Source: Porpolomopsis calyptriformis
Lineage: Eukaryota > Basidiomycota > Agaricomycetes > Agaricales > Hygrophoraceae
NCBI GenBank assembly: GCA_951640195.1
Contig: OX621170.1
Location: 806,001-870,000 of the forward strand
DNA length: 64,000 nucleotides
Direction of reading: 5' to 3'
The notes under the pieces are model-generated. The model did no database searches. It saw only the letters and a program-made list of their open reading frames with translations, and was not told the DNA's origin. Position numbers and translations under genes: made by a program. Each line of letters begins with the position of its first letter. Within the stretch, counting starts at the first letter, position 1. This document shows, piece by piece, positions 9,950 to 20,248 of this stretch.

Positions 9950-12900
9950 GAGGCAGTCTGCATGAGATGCAGAATGTGGACTGCGTTGAAACCGTTCCTG
10001 CATCTTCTATTGTAAAGCTCAACGCTTCCGTTCCTTGCTCTGATTCCTTTTTGATCACTTTATTTATTGATTCATTATCTATTCCAACTCTTATCGATTC
10101 AGGATCCACACATTATTTCTTGGACTTTGATTTCATTCACTAAAACAAGCTCAAAACATCTCTGCTTCCTCCAAAGCAACTCCGATTATTTGATGGATCT
10201 CAAGGGAGAACCATTGATGCAGGAGTTATCCTCCCTGTCTGATTTCCATCTGGAGAAACTCTAGATATTGAGTTTTTGGTTACTCCATTGGATGCATCAT
10301 GTTCTGCTGTTCTTGGATTCAACTAGCTTACCCACTACAATCTGTTGATTGACTGGGTTACAAGCAGTATTTCATTTGGGACACCAAAACTGATGTATTC
10401 ATCTTCATCATCAATACCTATGCCCTCCGAGGCAACTCCACTTAACCCTCCAGCTCCGACTCTGACTCCGACTTCACTTCCTCATGTGTCTGTTATTTCG
10501 GCTGCCACATTTGTACATGCTAGCAAGTAAGAAGGATCTCAGTCCTTTGTTCTTCAAGCTGCTGATATTTCAAAAGCGCGCTCTGTCGAGATCTCCAATG
10601 TTCCTCTGGACCCTACATTTTATGTGAAAGTTCCTCCGGAATATCATGACTATGCTGATGTTTTCAGTGAAGGGAAATCTAAACATCTTCCTCCTCATCG
10701 TTATAGTGATCACCATATTGATCTAGAGGAAGGTACGACACCTCCACTGGGATGCATCTATTCTCTTTCTGTTGTGGAACAAGAAGCCCTTCATATATTC
10801 TTGGATGAGCACCTTAGAAAAGGTTGGATATGTTCCTCTGGATCTCCAGGTAGTGCTCCAATCATTTTCATCCACAAGAAAGATGGCTCATTACGATTAT
10901 GCATGGACTATCGAGGCATCAATAAAATCACCAAGAAGGATCGTTACCCACTTCCGCTCATCTCCAATCTCCTAGACTGCACCAGCAAAGGTCATATCTA
11001 CACCAAAATCGATCTATGAATTGGATACTTCAATGTACGAATTGCGGAAGGGGATGAATGGAAAACCACTTTCCATACCAGGTATGGTGCTTTCGAATTC
11101 TTGGTTATGCCTTTAGGTCTATGCAATGCCCCATCAACATTTCAACATTTCATGAACAAGATTTTCTCCGACCTCTCCAATATCTCCGTTGTAGTATATC
11201 TTGATGATATCCTTGTCTACTCAGATAACGTTGCGGATCACTGGAGACATCTCCACAAGGTACTCTGAAGACTCTGACTTAACAGTCTTTTCGGAAAATT
11301 GGAGAAATGTTTCTTTCATCAAGATACGATTGAATACCTTGGATTTATCCTTTCCCCTGGTGGAATTACCATGGACCCTGCCAAAGTTTGAATTATCCTA
11401 GATTGGCCAGAACCACAGAAAATCAAGGATGTCTAATCATTCTTAGGTTTTGGAAATTTCTATAGGCATTTTATCAACAATTACTTGGGATTGGTATCTC
11501 CACTTACGCGACTGACCCAGAAAAATGTTCCATGGAATTTCGATACTCAATGCAAATTCGCATTTGAATCTCTGAAGTGGGCCTTCACTTCCACTCTGGT
11601 TCTTGTCAATTTCACTCCAGGATCACGTCTGGTGGTAGAAACAGATGCCTCCGATTACACCATAGTAGGCATCTTATCAACTTACATGGATGATGAATCA
11701 TTACATCCCATCGCATTGTACTCTCGGACTTTAACTCTGCCAGAGTTGAACTACGATATCCATGACAAGAAGCTATTAGCCATTCACGATAGTTTTCATA
11801 ACTGGCAACATTACCTTGAGGGCTCTTCTGACCTGGTTGACATTGTCACTGATCACAAGAATTTGGTATACTTTCTATGACCAAACTCCTATCACGATAT
11901 CAGGCTCATTGGTCTGAATTTTTATCAGGCTTTAATCTCATTATTTGTTTTCACCCTGGAAAACTCAGAGCAAAACCGGACTTCTTAATGCATTGATATA
12001 ACATCAATCCTAAAGAGGGAGATAGCAACTATGCCAGTATCAATCCTCAGAACCTCTAACTGGATTTTACCTTGGAGCAACTGGCTTCATCCCTATGAGC
12101 TTTATCCTTATTGGATCCAATGTTAAAGGCTGCATGCATTATGGATGTAGACTCCCTCCACTCGAAAATTCAGAATTTACTTTGTGATGATCCAGTGGTT
12201 ATGGAGCATTTGAAGGTTGCAGAGTCCAACTCTGATTCCAACTCCGATTCCAACTCCGATCTCCAATGGACTATTGACACTTCTGGTTTCCTTCATCACA
12301 ATAGTCATATCTATGTGCCCAACATAGATGACTTACAACTTCAAATTTTGCATATGAAGTATGATCATCCAATTGCTAGTCATTTTGGTCAAAACAAAAT
12401 GCTTGAATTGATCCAATGAGAATACACATGGCCTGAACTCCAGACCTTTGTAAAGGACTACTGTAACTCCTGTACTATGTGCGCTAGGTCCAAAGTCCCT
12501 TGCCATTGACCTTATGGTTTGCTCAAGCAACTCCCAATTCTGGAGAAGCCTTGGAATTCCATCTCCATGGATTTCATCAAGCAACTCCCTAACTCTGATG
12601 AATTCTCCACTATTCTTGTCATTGTTGATCGATTCTCCAAACAAGCTATTTTCATACCAACCTTTGACACCATCACTGCTCCTCAACTCGCTCAACTTTT
12701 CCTTGTCCATGTATTCTCCAAACATGGAGTTCCCTCACATGTCACCTGTGACTGAGGTTTGGAATTTGTCTCCCACTTTTTCTGGTCATTGGGTAAAGTC
12801 CTTGACATGCATCTCCATTTTACCTCTGGGTATCATCCGGAAGGTGATAGACAAACTGAACGAGTTAATCAAACCTTGGAGCAATACCTATGGATGTATT

Positions 12901-13643
12901 GTAACTATTAACAGGACAACTGGTCCCATCTCCTGGCTATTGCGGAATTTGCGTATAACAATGCTCCGAATGCTACTACTGGGATATCCCCTTTTTTCGC
13001 CAACAAGGGTTATCATCCAAATATTTCGGTACACCCTGAGCGTGATCTTACTTCCATTCGAGCCAGAGAACTAGCTGTTGATTTGGACGAACTCCACTCT
13101 GAACTCCAAAATACTATCTCCAAAGCTCAAAAGCGTTATCAGCACTATGCTGATTTAAAGCGCATTCCAGCCCCTGATTTTGAAATAGGAACTCAAGCCT
13201 TCATAAAGGCCAAGTTTTTCCGAACTACCAGACCCTCCAAGAAACTCTTGGAGAAGAACTTAGGTCCTTTCGAGGTTATTGCCTGAGTTGGAACCCATTC
13301 CTATACTCTCCATTTGCCTAGTTCCATGAAAGCTACCCATCCTGTCTTTCATGTATCACAGTTGGAACTAGCCTCACCAAATACAATTCCAAACTGAGTA
13401 CAACCTCCACCTCCTCCGGTAATCATAGATGGAGAACCGGAGTTCGAGATCTCTGAAATCCTAGACTCAAAAATTGATAATAGGCATCGCTTATGCAAAT
13501 TATTATATTTGGTTCATTGGGAAGGCTATGAAGGTACCGATGAAGAAACTTCATGGATCCTCGCTACTAAGCTAGGACATGCTTTGGAACTCATCTCGGA
13601 GTTCCACTCTGCTTATCCGAAGAAACCCAGACCTGACTATTGA
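9886..13643 (+). pseudogene. GypC pol (protease, RT, RNase H, integrase, chromodomain)
   Basis: Protease LIDSGSTHYF near 10100. RT with LCMDYRGINKIT (10900-10935), [25 protein letters not shown] and active-site [10 protein letters not shown] (11195-11225). RNase H with ETDASDYTI (11640). Integrase zinc domain near 12350-12490 (H...H...CTMC), DDE core with DFIKQLP (12572), a broken second Asp region near 12750 and YHPEGDRQTERVNQ (12830). Chromodomain (FEISEIL...YLVHWEGYEG, 13443-13560), stop at 13641-13643. At least ten in-frame stops and small shifts (for example near 11017, 11265, 12418 and 12900). An autonomous copy must have existed elsewhere. Confidence 0.9.
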
Positions 13644-13690
13644 TTTCTTTTACTCTTATTTATTTTTCTTCGATTCAAAAAAATCATTAT

Positions 13691-14483
13691 CTATTCCAAA
13701 GGGACTAATTCTACATCCCTTATGGGCATTTCCTCCTCTTCCGACATCTCCAACTCCTCCGACACCTCTGAACTTTCTCCGCTTTCTCCACTGTCTTTAT
13801 ATTCCCCATCTAACAACTCCTCAGTCCTCTCCATGGACTCCCTCATTCTCTTCATCTCCATTCTCATCTTCCTCATTTCCCCCCGAACTCCTTGCAACTC
13901 CTCCCTCAAATTCGCCATCTCTGACGACTCCGCATTTCCTCGTCACCTCTTTCCTCTGTGTTCCGGTTCCTCTGTGGTACTCTGGACGTGTTTCCTTTTT
14001 GCTGGTTCTTCCCCAACCCAGCATTTGGCCTTTACCTGTTGGCAGGTGGTACAACTCCGGGCCTTCCCCTGTCCGGTCAGCCACACACACCCCTCCACAC
14101 TCCCTTTCCTGATGCAAGGCTCGCATGGAGCCCTCCTAAATGAACTCTGGTCAACTCCAGAATAAGGTAGATAAAAGAAAAAGTACTTACAGCCTTCTAA
14201 TCAAGGCCTCTTGCCACCCTGATCTTTCCTCCACCGTCATCTCCACCATCTCCACTTGCTCCGCTGTTCAAGCCACCTCCTTCGCCCTCCTTGCTACCTC
14301 CCTTTTTGCAGCTTTGGCCACCTTTCTGGCTGCTCATCGTTCCTCTGCCAACTGGCACTCTTCCTCTGTCCTCCGGGCCTCCTCTGCTTCTTTCTCCGCT
14401 TCCTCATGTTCTCGTTGTTCTTCATTTTCAAGCTAGACTTGCAGTTGTGCAAGTTGGGCTTGGATCTCGTCGCAAGTGGGCAT
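13691..14483 (-). pseudogene. GypC antisense spliced gene: coiled coil with Zn-cluster
   Basis: Minus-strand gene between pol and the 3' LTR, convergent with pol (47 bp apart). ATG at 14481-14483; exon 1 14191-14483; intron 14136-14190 (55 bp, GTAAGT...TTTAG); exon 2 13691-14135. Splicing keeps one frame of about 246 codons. It has a Glu/Ala/Arg-rich coiled coil, then six cysteines in C-X2-C-X8-C-X11-C-X2-C-X6-C (CEPC...CTTCQQVKAKC) just after the exon junction, a second Met/Arg/Glu coiled coil, and a Ser/Glu acidic tail. Stops all look like CAG to TAG or CGA to TGA decay. The cluster resembles fungal binuclear zinc domains, so nucleic-acid binding is plausible but unproven. GypB carries an analogous gene. 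Confidence 0.75.
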
Positions 14484-14653
14484 TGTTAATGAAGAAGGGT
14501 GGTCCACCAGACCTCATTATATATGTTCCAATTTCAAACTCCGATGATTCTCCAAAATCCGCCACATTCCAAAACTCCGATTTCTTGGTCATTACCAAAT
14601 ATGGTCAAGTTCAGTATGTGGTCTTGAGGGCTTGCCCTTTAAGAGGGAGATAC

Positions 14654-14908
14654 TGTTATATCCCAGTTCCAACAAACTCCGATGAATTCTGATGAACTCC
14701 AATAACTCCAACAACTCTGAACACTCCATACTTTTCACATGTTTCCTACTTGTGACGTCCTCTGTTGTTACTATGTCTCAGATATAATTATCTAGCAGGT
14801 ATATAAGTACTGCATTTTTTCCTGTATCTGTAGACAGAATATCGACTAAGTCCTATCGTTTATCCATCTCCGATCTCCAAATTCAACTCTGAAACTTTGG
14901 TCCTAACA
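14654..14908 (+). repeat. GypC 3' LTR
   Basis: TGTTATATCCCAG...GGTCCTAACA, 255 bp like the 5' LTR, after the purine tract AAGAGGGAGATAC. It is followed by TCATC, the slightly decayed target duplication, and then by GypB RT sequence. The 170 bp between the antisense gene and this LTR hold no ORF. Confidence 0.92.
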
Positions 14909-16680
14909 TCATCGACTAGTTACCCTACCCATGGGATGGACAAATTCTGTGCCAGTTATTCACGACAACGTCACCTATATCCTCCAACTGGAGATTCCTG
15001 AGTTTACAATCCCCTATATCGATGATATCCCCATGAAAGGTCCTGCAACTTGGTATGTATTACCCAATGGATCCTACAAAACAATTCCAGAGAACAATGG
15101 AATTTGACGATTCATGTGGGAACACTTCAGGAATCTCAATCGAATAGTCCAGCAAATGAAATATTGCAGCAGAACCATGTCAGGCTATAAATTGTTCTTG
15201 TGCACAGAAGAAACCACTATTCTCAGACATCAATGTACTCACTTAGCATGACTACCTGACGAATTGTGTGTCTCAGTGATCTGAAACTGGGGTCCCTGTA
15301 AAGACCTCTCTAAAGTTCAAGCCTTCCTTGGCACTATTGGCATCATTTGGATTTTCATTCGCAACTTCACGCATTAGGTACACTACCTAGTCAAGCTTAC
15401 TAGGAAAGATATACCCTTCAAATTCAGTCCCAATCAGCTCGCTGCTCAAGAGGACCTAAAACAAGCCCTTCTAGAATCACCTACTCTATGAGTCCTCAAT
15501 TATACTTCTGATGCTCCTGTCATACTCACCATCAACACCTCCCATATTGCTATTGGATTTCACTTGTGCCAATGTGATCCTGACAACCTGAAGAATAATT
15601 GATTCAGTTTGATCACATTGAACAATCAAGAAAGAAGGTTCTCTCAGCCAAAACCCGAAATCTACAGTCTCTATTGAGCCTTGTGATCACTCCAATTCTA
15701 CCTTATCAGCATTTGAAACCTCATTATAGAAGTCGACGCTTGCTATATCAAAGGAATGCTAGTGAACCCAGACATTGCACCCCAAGCTAGTATTAACAGA
15801 TGGATTGTAGCAATCCTAACATTCCATTTTACCTTGGTACATGTCGCTGGATCGAACCATGGTCCCAATAGTCTCTCTTGATGCCCCCGACAGCCTAATG
15901 ACTAAGATGACAAACAGCTGAGCGATAAAGACTTTGATAATTGGATCAATTGCATCCATGGATTAATGCACCATATCAACGATTTGCCCACACCCTGAAT
16001 GAAAACCCTCTAATCACCCACCTCAGTTTACTTGCAGAGTAAACATTTCAGTGAGGAGGAGGAGGACCCCATCCATCCACATACCGATTCCTACAACATC
16101 ATTCTGCAATCAGAAGCAGCTCAACAAGATGATCGACAACTTATCCTTATTCAAAAATGGCTCTCAGATCTTGAACAACCAAGCAACATATCACCTTCCC
16201 ACTCCAGATTTGGTTCTTTCAATGACTGATCTAATATCGCAACATGTGATCACTCTACAAAAATGAGATGCTGACTTAGAGCAACTTCGATCGAAGGTTC
16301 TCATTACTTGCCTACGATCTGTAGTTCGATTCAAGAAGAGACACGAGAAGACCATTCGCAACTACAACTTCAAAACTGGCAATCTCATACTCATTTGGAA
16401 CACGAAAATTGAGAAGTCTCTTAATCAAAAAATGCATCCTCAATACCTAGGACCCCTAGTCATGATATCTCGACACCTAGGAAAAGCATATATCATTGCA
16501 GAGCTCTACGGATCCATCTTACACCATCCGATTGCTGCATTTAGAGTTATCCCATACTTCACCCGAAGATTGATCACAATTCCTAAATGATTCCTTGACA
16601 TATCAACTTCACAACTTAGAGAGATGGAATATTTGCTAACTAGCAAACCACTCGATAGCATTGCGATCGAGGACTTGTAA
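14909..16680 (+). pseudogene. GypB copy 1 gag-pol, remainder (RT, RNase H, partial integrase)
   Basis: Resumes the RT cut at 1551: YIDDIPMKGPAT (about 15015) carries the active site, followed by FLGTIGI (15325) and the RNase H region to about 15890. Integrase is mostly missing. Compared with copies 2 and 3, about 0.8 kb is deleted at 16180-16195, where GCAACAT microhomology joins the two sides. The C-terminal domain (PQYLGPLVMISRHLGKAY, 16440-16500) continues to TAA 16678-16680. Many stops are present, mostly readable as C-to-T or G-to-A changes. I see no chromodomain in GypB. Confidence 0.85.
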
Positions 16681-16806
16681 CTTGCTGTAATGAATCTCTA
16701 CACAATCTTTTTTATTTCAAGTCTTTCTTTCATTTTTTATAGAAACAAAAATACAATTTTAAAGAGGAGAAGACTAGAGGCTACAAAAATATACAAGATA
16801 TAAAAT

Positions 16807-18532
16807 CTACAATTGGTCTAAGACCATTTCCTCTTCCTTTTCTTCCAAACCCCTTAAAATCTCCTTGAGAATGATGATCTGTGCTTTTATGTGCACTTTC
16901 TCCTCTGCGATTGCCACTAAAACCTCTCACAACTTGTCTTCATCAGCAGCCGCCACCTTCGCCTTTCCTTTCTGACCTGTGAGTGGCTGCATCATTCCTT
17001 TTGAACTCTCGCCCACTGTCTCCTCTTCAAAGGGTGGGGTCTCATTGATATAAACCACAGGACCTGAAAAAGAATTAGTTAGAAAGAATAAAAGTCAAAA
17101 AGAAAAAGGAAAAACTTATGAGAAACGGCCCTCACTGATTTCTAAACCCCCTTCAATGATTCTCCCACCATCGCCAACTTGTTCGTACCCTTCAATTCCA
17201 CCTTAGGTTGTGGCTTAAACTTCTTGCCCAGCCACATTTCCCCCTTCCAATAGCATTTGCACTTGTCTGTTATGCACTTGACGCATAACGGATCGGTGGG
17301 GTCAATCTCACATTCCGTGCTAACCTTTTCGCAAAAGTCACACTACAAAATAAAGAAGTCCATTAGTAAAACAAAAATAAGAGAAGAGAGAGAGAAACTT
17401 ACCTTGCCCTCAACCAGGTGCAAGGTTTCCTCCATTGCCTTTCTCTTGCAGTACTCCTGTGTCATTATCACCAGAAGGGAATAACCCTTCTCTGCCATCC
17501 TCTCCCAATAGGCCACCTTCAACTATTTGACCAGTTCTTCTGCAGTTAGCAATTGCGCTGCTGCCATTAACTCTTCTTCACCATCCAGGGGCTGGTGCCC
17601 ATCCTCTGTCATCTCTGTTATCGCCCCCGTCATGTCTGGCATGTTTGCTGACACCTCCGCTACCTTCATTCCACCTTTGCCCACCACCTTTTCCATTTCT
17701 CAACAGAATTCCTCCTTGTCAATCTTTCCATCCAGAAGTAGCTGGAGGAGCCTCTCGTAGGCTTCCTCCACCCGCTTCTGGTCCTCTGCGTCTCATACCT
17801 CCCATTCTTCTTGCTCCCACTTCTCTGGCACCTCCCATTCCGCCCTCTCGACCTGCTTGCGCTCCTCTCATTTCTCCCATTCTTCATGCTCCACTCGCTC
17901 TCGTTCCTCTTGCTCCTTGCTCTCGTTCCTCTTGCTCCTCGCTCTCGTTCCTCTTGCTCCTTGCTCTCATTCCTCTTGCTCCTCACTCTCATTCCTCTTG
18001 CTCCTTGCTCTCATTCCTCTTGCTCCTCGCTCTCGTTCCTCTTGCTCCTCACTCTCATTCCTCTTGCTCCTCACACTCAACCCTCTCTCATTCCTCCTAT
18101 GCACATGCTTCCGCCCTCTCCCTCACCTTGCATTCCTCTTCCTCCCTTCACTCTCACTCTACCCTCTCTGCCTCCACTTTCTCCTCGACCTCCCGATGCA
18201 CCACCTCTGCCAGTCTTGGCATCAACATCTCCCCTGCCCAATCCAACCACCCTTGTTCTTCAAAAGCATTGAAGGTCTCATGGGCCTCCTTTTGCCACAT
18301 GATGACCTTGTTGTCCATCAATGTTTCTTTAAGGGCCTTTACAACCTGATTATATGCGATCTAAAAAGATGGATTAGCAAAAGAAAACAATTAGAAAAAC
18401 AAAACTTACCAGTAACTTGCAGAATTGTTGCCCCCAGATCTTGTAATCTTCAGGTTCAGCAACCCCATCTGGAAGCAACTTCATCTGGTTGCTATTCTTC
18501 TGTTTCGCAATAGTTATTACATTCTTCACCAT
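16807..18532 (-). pseudogene. GypB copy 1 antisense spliced gene: coiled coil with Gal4-like Cys cluster
   Basis: Minus-strand gene convergent with pol. Exon 1 18410-18532 (ATG, 41 codons to KLL); intron 18361-18409; exon 2 17403-18360; intron 17343-17402; exon 3 17120-17342; intron 17064-17119; exon 4 16807-17063 (stop TAG). The first two introns are GT-AG and frames join cleanly. Exon 2 is a Glu/Arg-rich coiled coil with a 22-bp tandem repeat. Exon 3 opens with CDFCEKVSTEC and continues with C-X2-C and C-X-C: spacing C-X2-C-X6-C-X8-C-X2-C-X6-C, as in Zn2Cys6 domains. Exon 4 is again helical and charged. Stops are mostly CGA to TGA or CAG to TAG. The third donor reads ATAAGT instead of GTAAGT. 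Role unknown; DNA or RNA binding is inferred from the cluster. Confidence 0.75.
17897..18072. repeat. 22-bp tandem repeat, eight units
   Basis: Eight consecutive 22-bp units of the type GCTCTCGTTCCTCTTGCTCC plus two bases, differing by transitions. Read on the minus strand they encode Glu/Arg/Lys/Gln-rich coiled-coil sequence. As 22 is not a multiple of three, three units (66 bp) make one 22-residue protein period and all three frames stay charged. Copies 2 and 3 lack this expansion. Confidence 0.9.
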
Positions 18533-18698
18533 TGCTGATTATCTTGATGCATTTTCTTGACATCGTGGTGTGCAATTTAAAGACAGTTGTGTCTGAAGAT
18601 GAATGTGACACACTGGTCACACTTATAAATGTGCCTTGGCAATTACCAGCAAATCACGTGATTGACTGAGAACAGTTAACATTTTAGTGAGGAGGAGA

Positions 18699-19306
18699 TG
18701 ATACAACCCCTCCATCCCCTGACCACTGTATATTCAACTATACAAATACTAGATGCCTATCAAGTCCTTCAAATATGAACATGAACCCTTCAAATGCCCC
18801 CGAATACTCCCAAATGTCCCAAACAAGTTTAAGAATCATTGAACTCTCTGAACCCAATCGAAGCTTTCCGAACGCAAATGAAAGTTTGTATATTAAAGGG
18901 AAGATACTATTCAAAGGCATCAGTTCTCTTCTATTTCTCCCTTTTCATTTGACTTCTTCATTCCCATTCACTACTTTCCCTGTAGATCATTAGAGAGGCT
19001 CCCCTTTTATCATATACACTCAAAGGGATCCTTATACTAGAAGATATATATACTGTATGTTGTAGCTTGTGATCCAACAAGTTAGATATTCGCTTCTCTC
19101 TCACTCCTGAGTCTAGATCTTCTAAGACTTCCTCTCAATTTCCTTTTTCGATCTTTGGATTCTTCTGATCCCCCGATCGATCATGTTCGCGAACAATCGA
19201 AGACCCCCTTTCCATGATTATCAATCATAGACTGTGTCGAGACTCTTTATAGTCATCCTCACACCTTGTTCTGTGTTCGGTTCTCATGCAAAAAGCAGAC
19301 ATATCA
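18699..19306 (+). repeat. GypB copy 1 3' LTR (608 bp)
   Basis: TGATACAACCCC...CATATCA, preceded by the polypurine tract GTGAGGAGGAGA. It aligns end to end with the inverted LTRs of copy 2 (24314-28460 after removing the CACTA insertion, and 43237-43824). Immediately after it comes the interior of the antisense gene of GypB copy 3, so copy 1 inserted into copy 3. The left side of that insertion is outside the window. Confidence 0.9.
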
Positions 19307-20116
19307 ATGGAGATGATGGAGGAGGGGTATAAGCTCCCAATTGATGAAGGGGAATCAGTAGCAGCAGTGCATTCACTGACTGTAGAAGATGAGGTGGAGA
19401 AGTCGAAGGCAGCCTATTGGGAGAGAATGGCAGTAAAGGGATGGTTACTCCCTGCAATCACGATGTAGGAGTTTTGGAAGAGGAAGGCAATAGAGGAGAC
19501 CTTGCACCTAGTCGAGGGCAAGGTAAGTCTTTTTCTCTTCTCTTATTTTTGTTTTTCTAATAGACTTTTTTATTTCACAGTGTGATTTTTGTGAAAGGGT
19601 TAGCACTGAATGCAAGATCAACCCTGCTGATCTGTCATGCGTCAAGTTTGTGATGGATAAATGCAGGTGCTATTAGAAGGGGGAAATACAGCTAGGCAAG
19701 AAGTTCAAGCTATAGCCCAAGGTGGTAGCGAAGGACACAGACAAGTTGGTGATAGTGGGAGGATCATTGAAGGGGGTTCAGAAATTGGTGAGGGCCTTTT
19801 CTCATAAGTTTTTCTTTTTCTATCATTTTCTTTTATTCTTTCTAACTGATTCTTTTTTAGGTCCTATGGTTTATATTGACAAGACCCTGCCCTTCGAGCG
19901 GGAGATGGCAGGTAAGAGTTCGAAGGGAATGATATAGCCAATTGCAGGTTGGAAAGGCAAGGTGAAGGCAATGGCTGCTAATGAAGAGAAGTTGTGAGAG
20001 GTGTTAGTGGAAATCGCAGAGGAGAAAGTGCATATAAAAGTGCAGATCATTGTTCTCAAGGATATATTCAGGGGTTTAGAAGAAAAGAGGAGGAAATGGT
20101 TTTAGAGGATTTGTAG
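19307..20116 (+). pseudogene. GypB copy 3 antisense gene, 3' part
   Basis: Second half of the antisense accessory gene, here on the plus strand because copy 3 lies on the minus strand. Exon 2 end to 19522; intron 19523-19580; exon 3 19581-19803 starting CDFCERVSTEC; intron 19804-19860 with donor ATAAGT; exon 4 19861-20116 (TAG). Exon boundaries match copies 1 and 2 exactly, which supports them as real introns. The fifth cluster cysteine is changed (CVKF instead of CVKC). The 5' part was cut off by insertion of GypB copy 1. Confidence 0.75.
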
Positions 20117-20248
20117 ATTTATACTTTGTATACTTCTATAGCCATAGTCTTTTCTTCTTTAAAAAAATTGTATTTCTGTCTCTAGAAAAATGAAAGAAGG
20201 ACTTGAAATGAAAAAAAAAAAAATTGCATAGAGGTGCATTATGGCAGG

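Larger units (their letters stand above)
1552..14908 (+). mobile_element. GypC: complete chromodomain Ty3/Gypsy element, split by GypA-1
   Basis: Two 255-bp LTRs (1552-1806 and 14654-14908) flank gag, protease, RT, RNase H, integrase and chromodomain in Gypsy order, plus an antisense spliced gene (13691-14483). Without the nested GypA-1 the element is about 6.5 kb. CCATC/TCATC flank it. It lies in GypB copy 1, joining RT sequence that is continuous in GypB copies 2 and 3. Many stop codons make it non-autonomous. The pol frame is -1 relative to gag. Confidence 0.9.

Noticed and set aside
17897..18072. CRISPR-like regular repeat array
   Set aside because: Units are contiguous with no spacers, the repeat lies in an exon, and the genome is eukaryotic.
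17645..18349. Long plus-strand Ser/Leu/Pro-rich frames that look like a leucine-rich membrane or repeat protein
   Set aside because: They are the antisense reading of the 22-bp repeat and coiled-coil exon of the GypB accessory gene. Hydrophobic LLLL runs arise from CTC/CTT complements of GAG/AAG codons.
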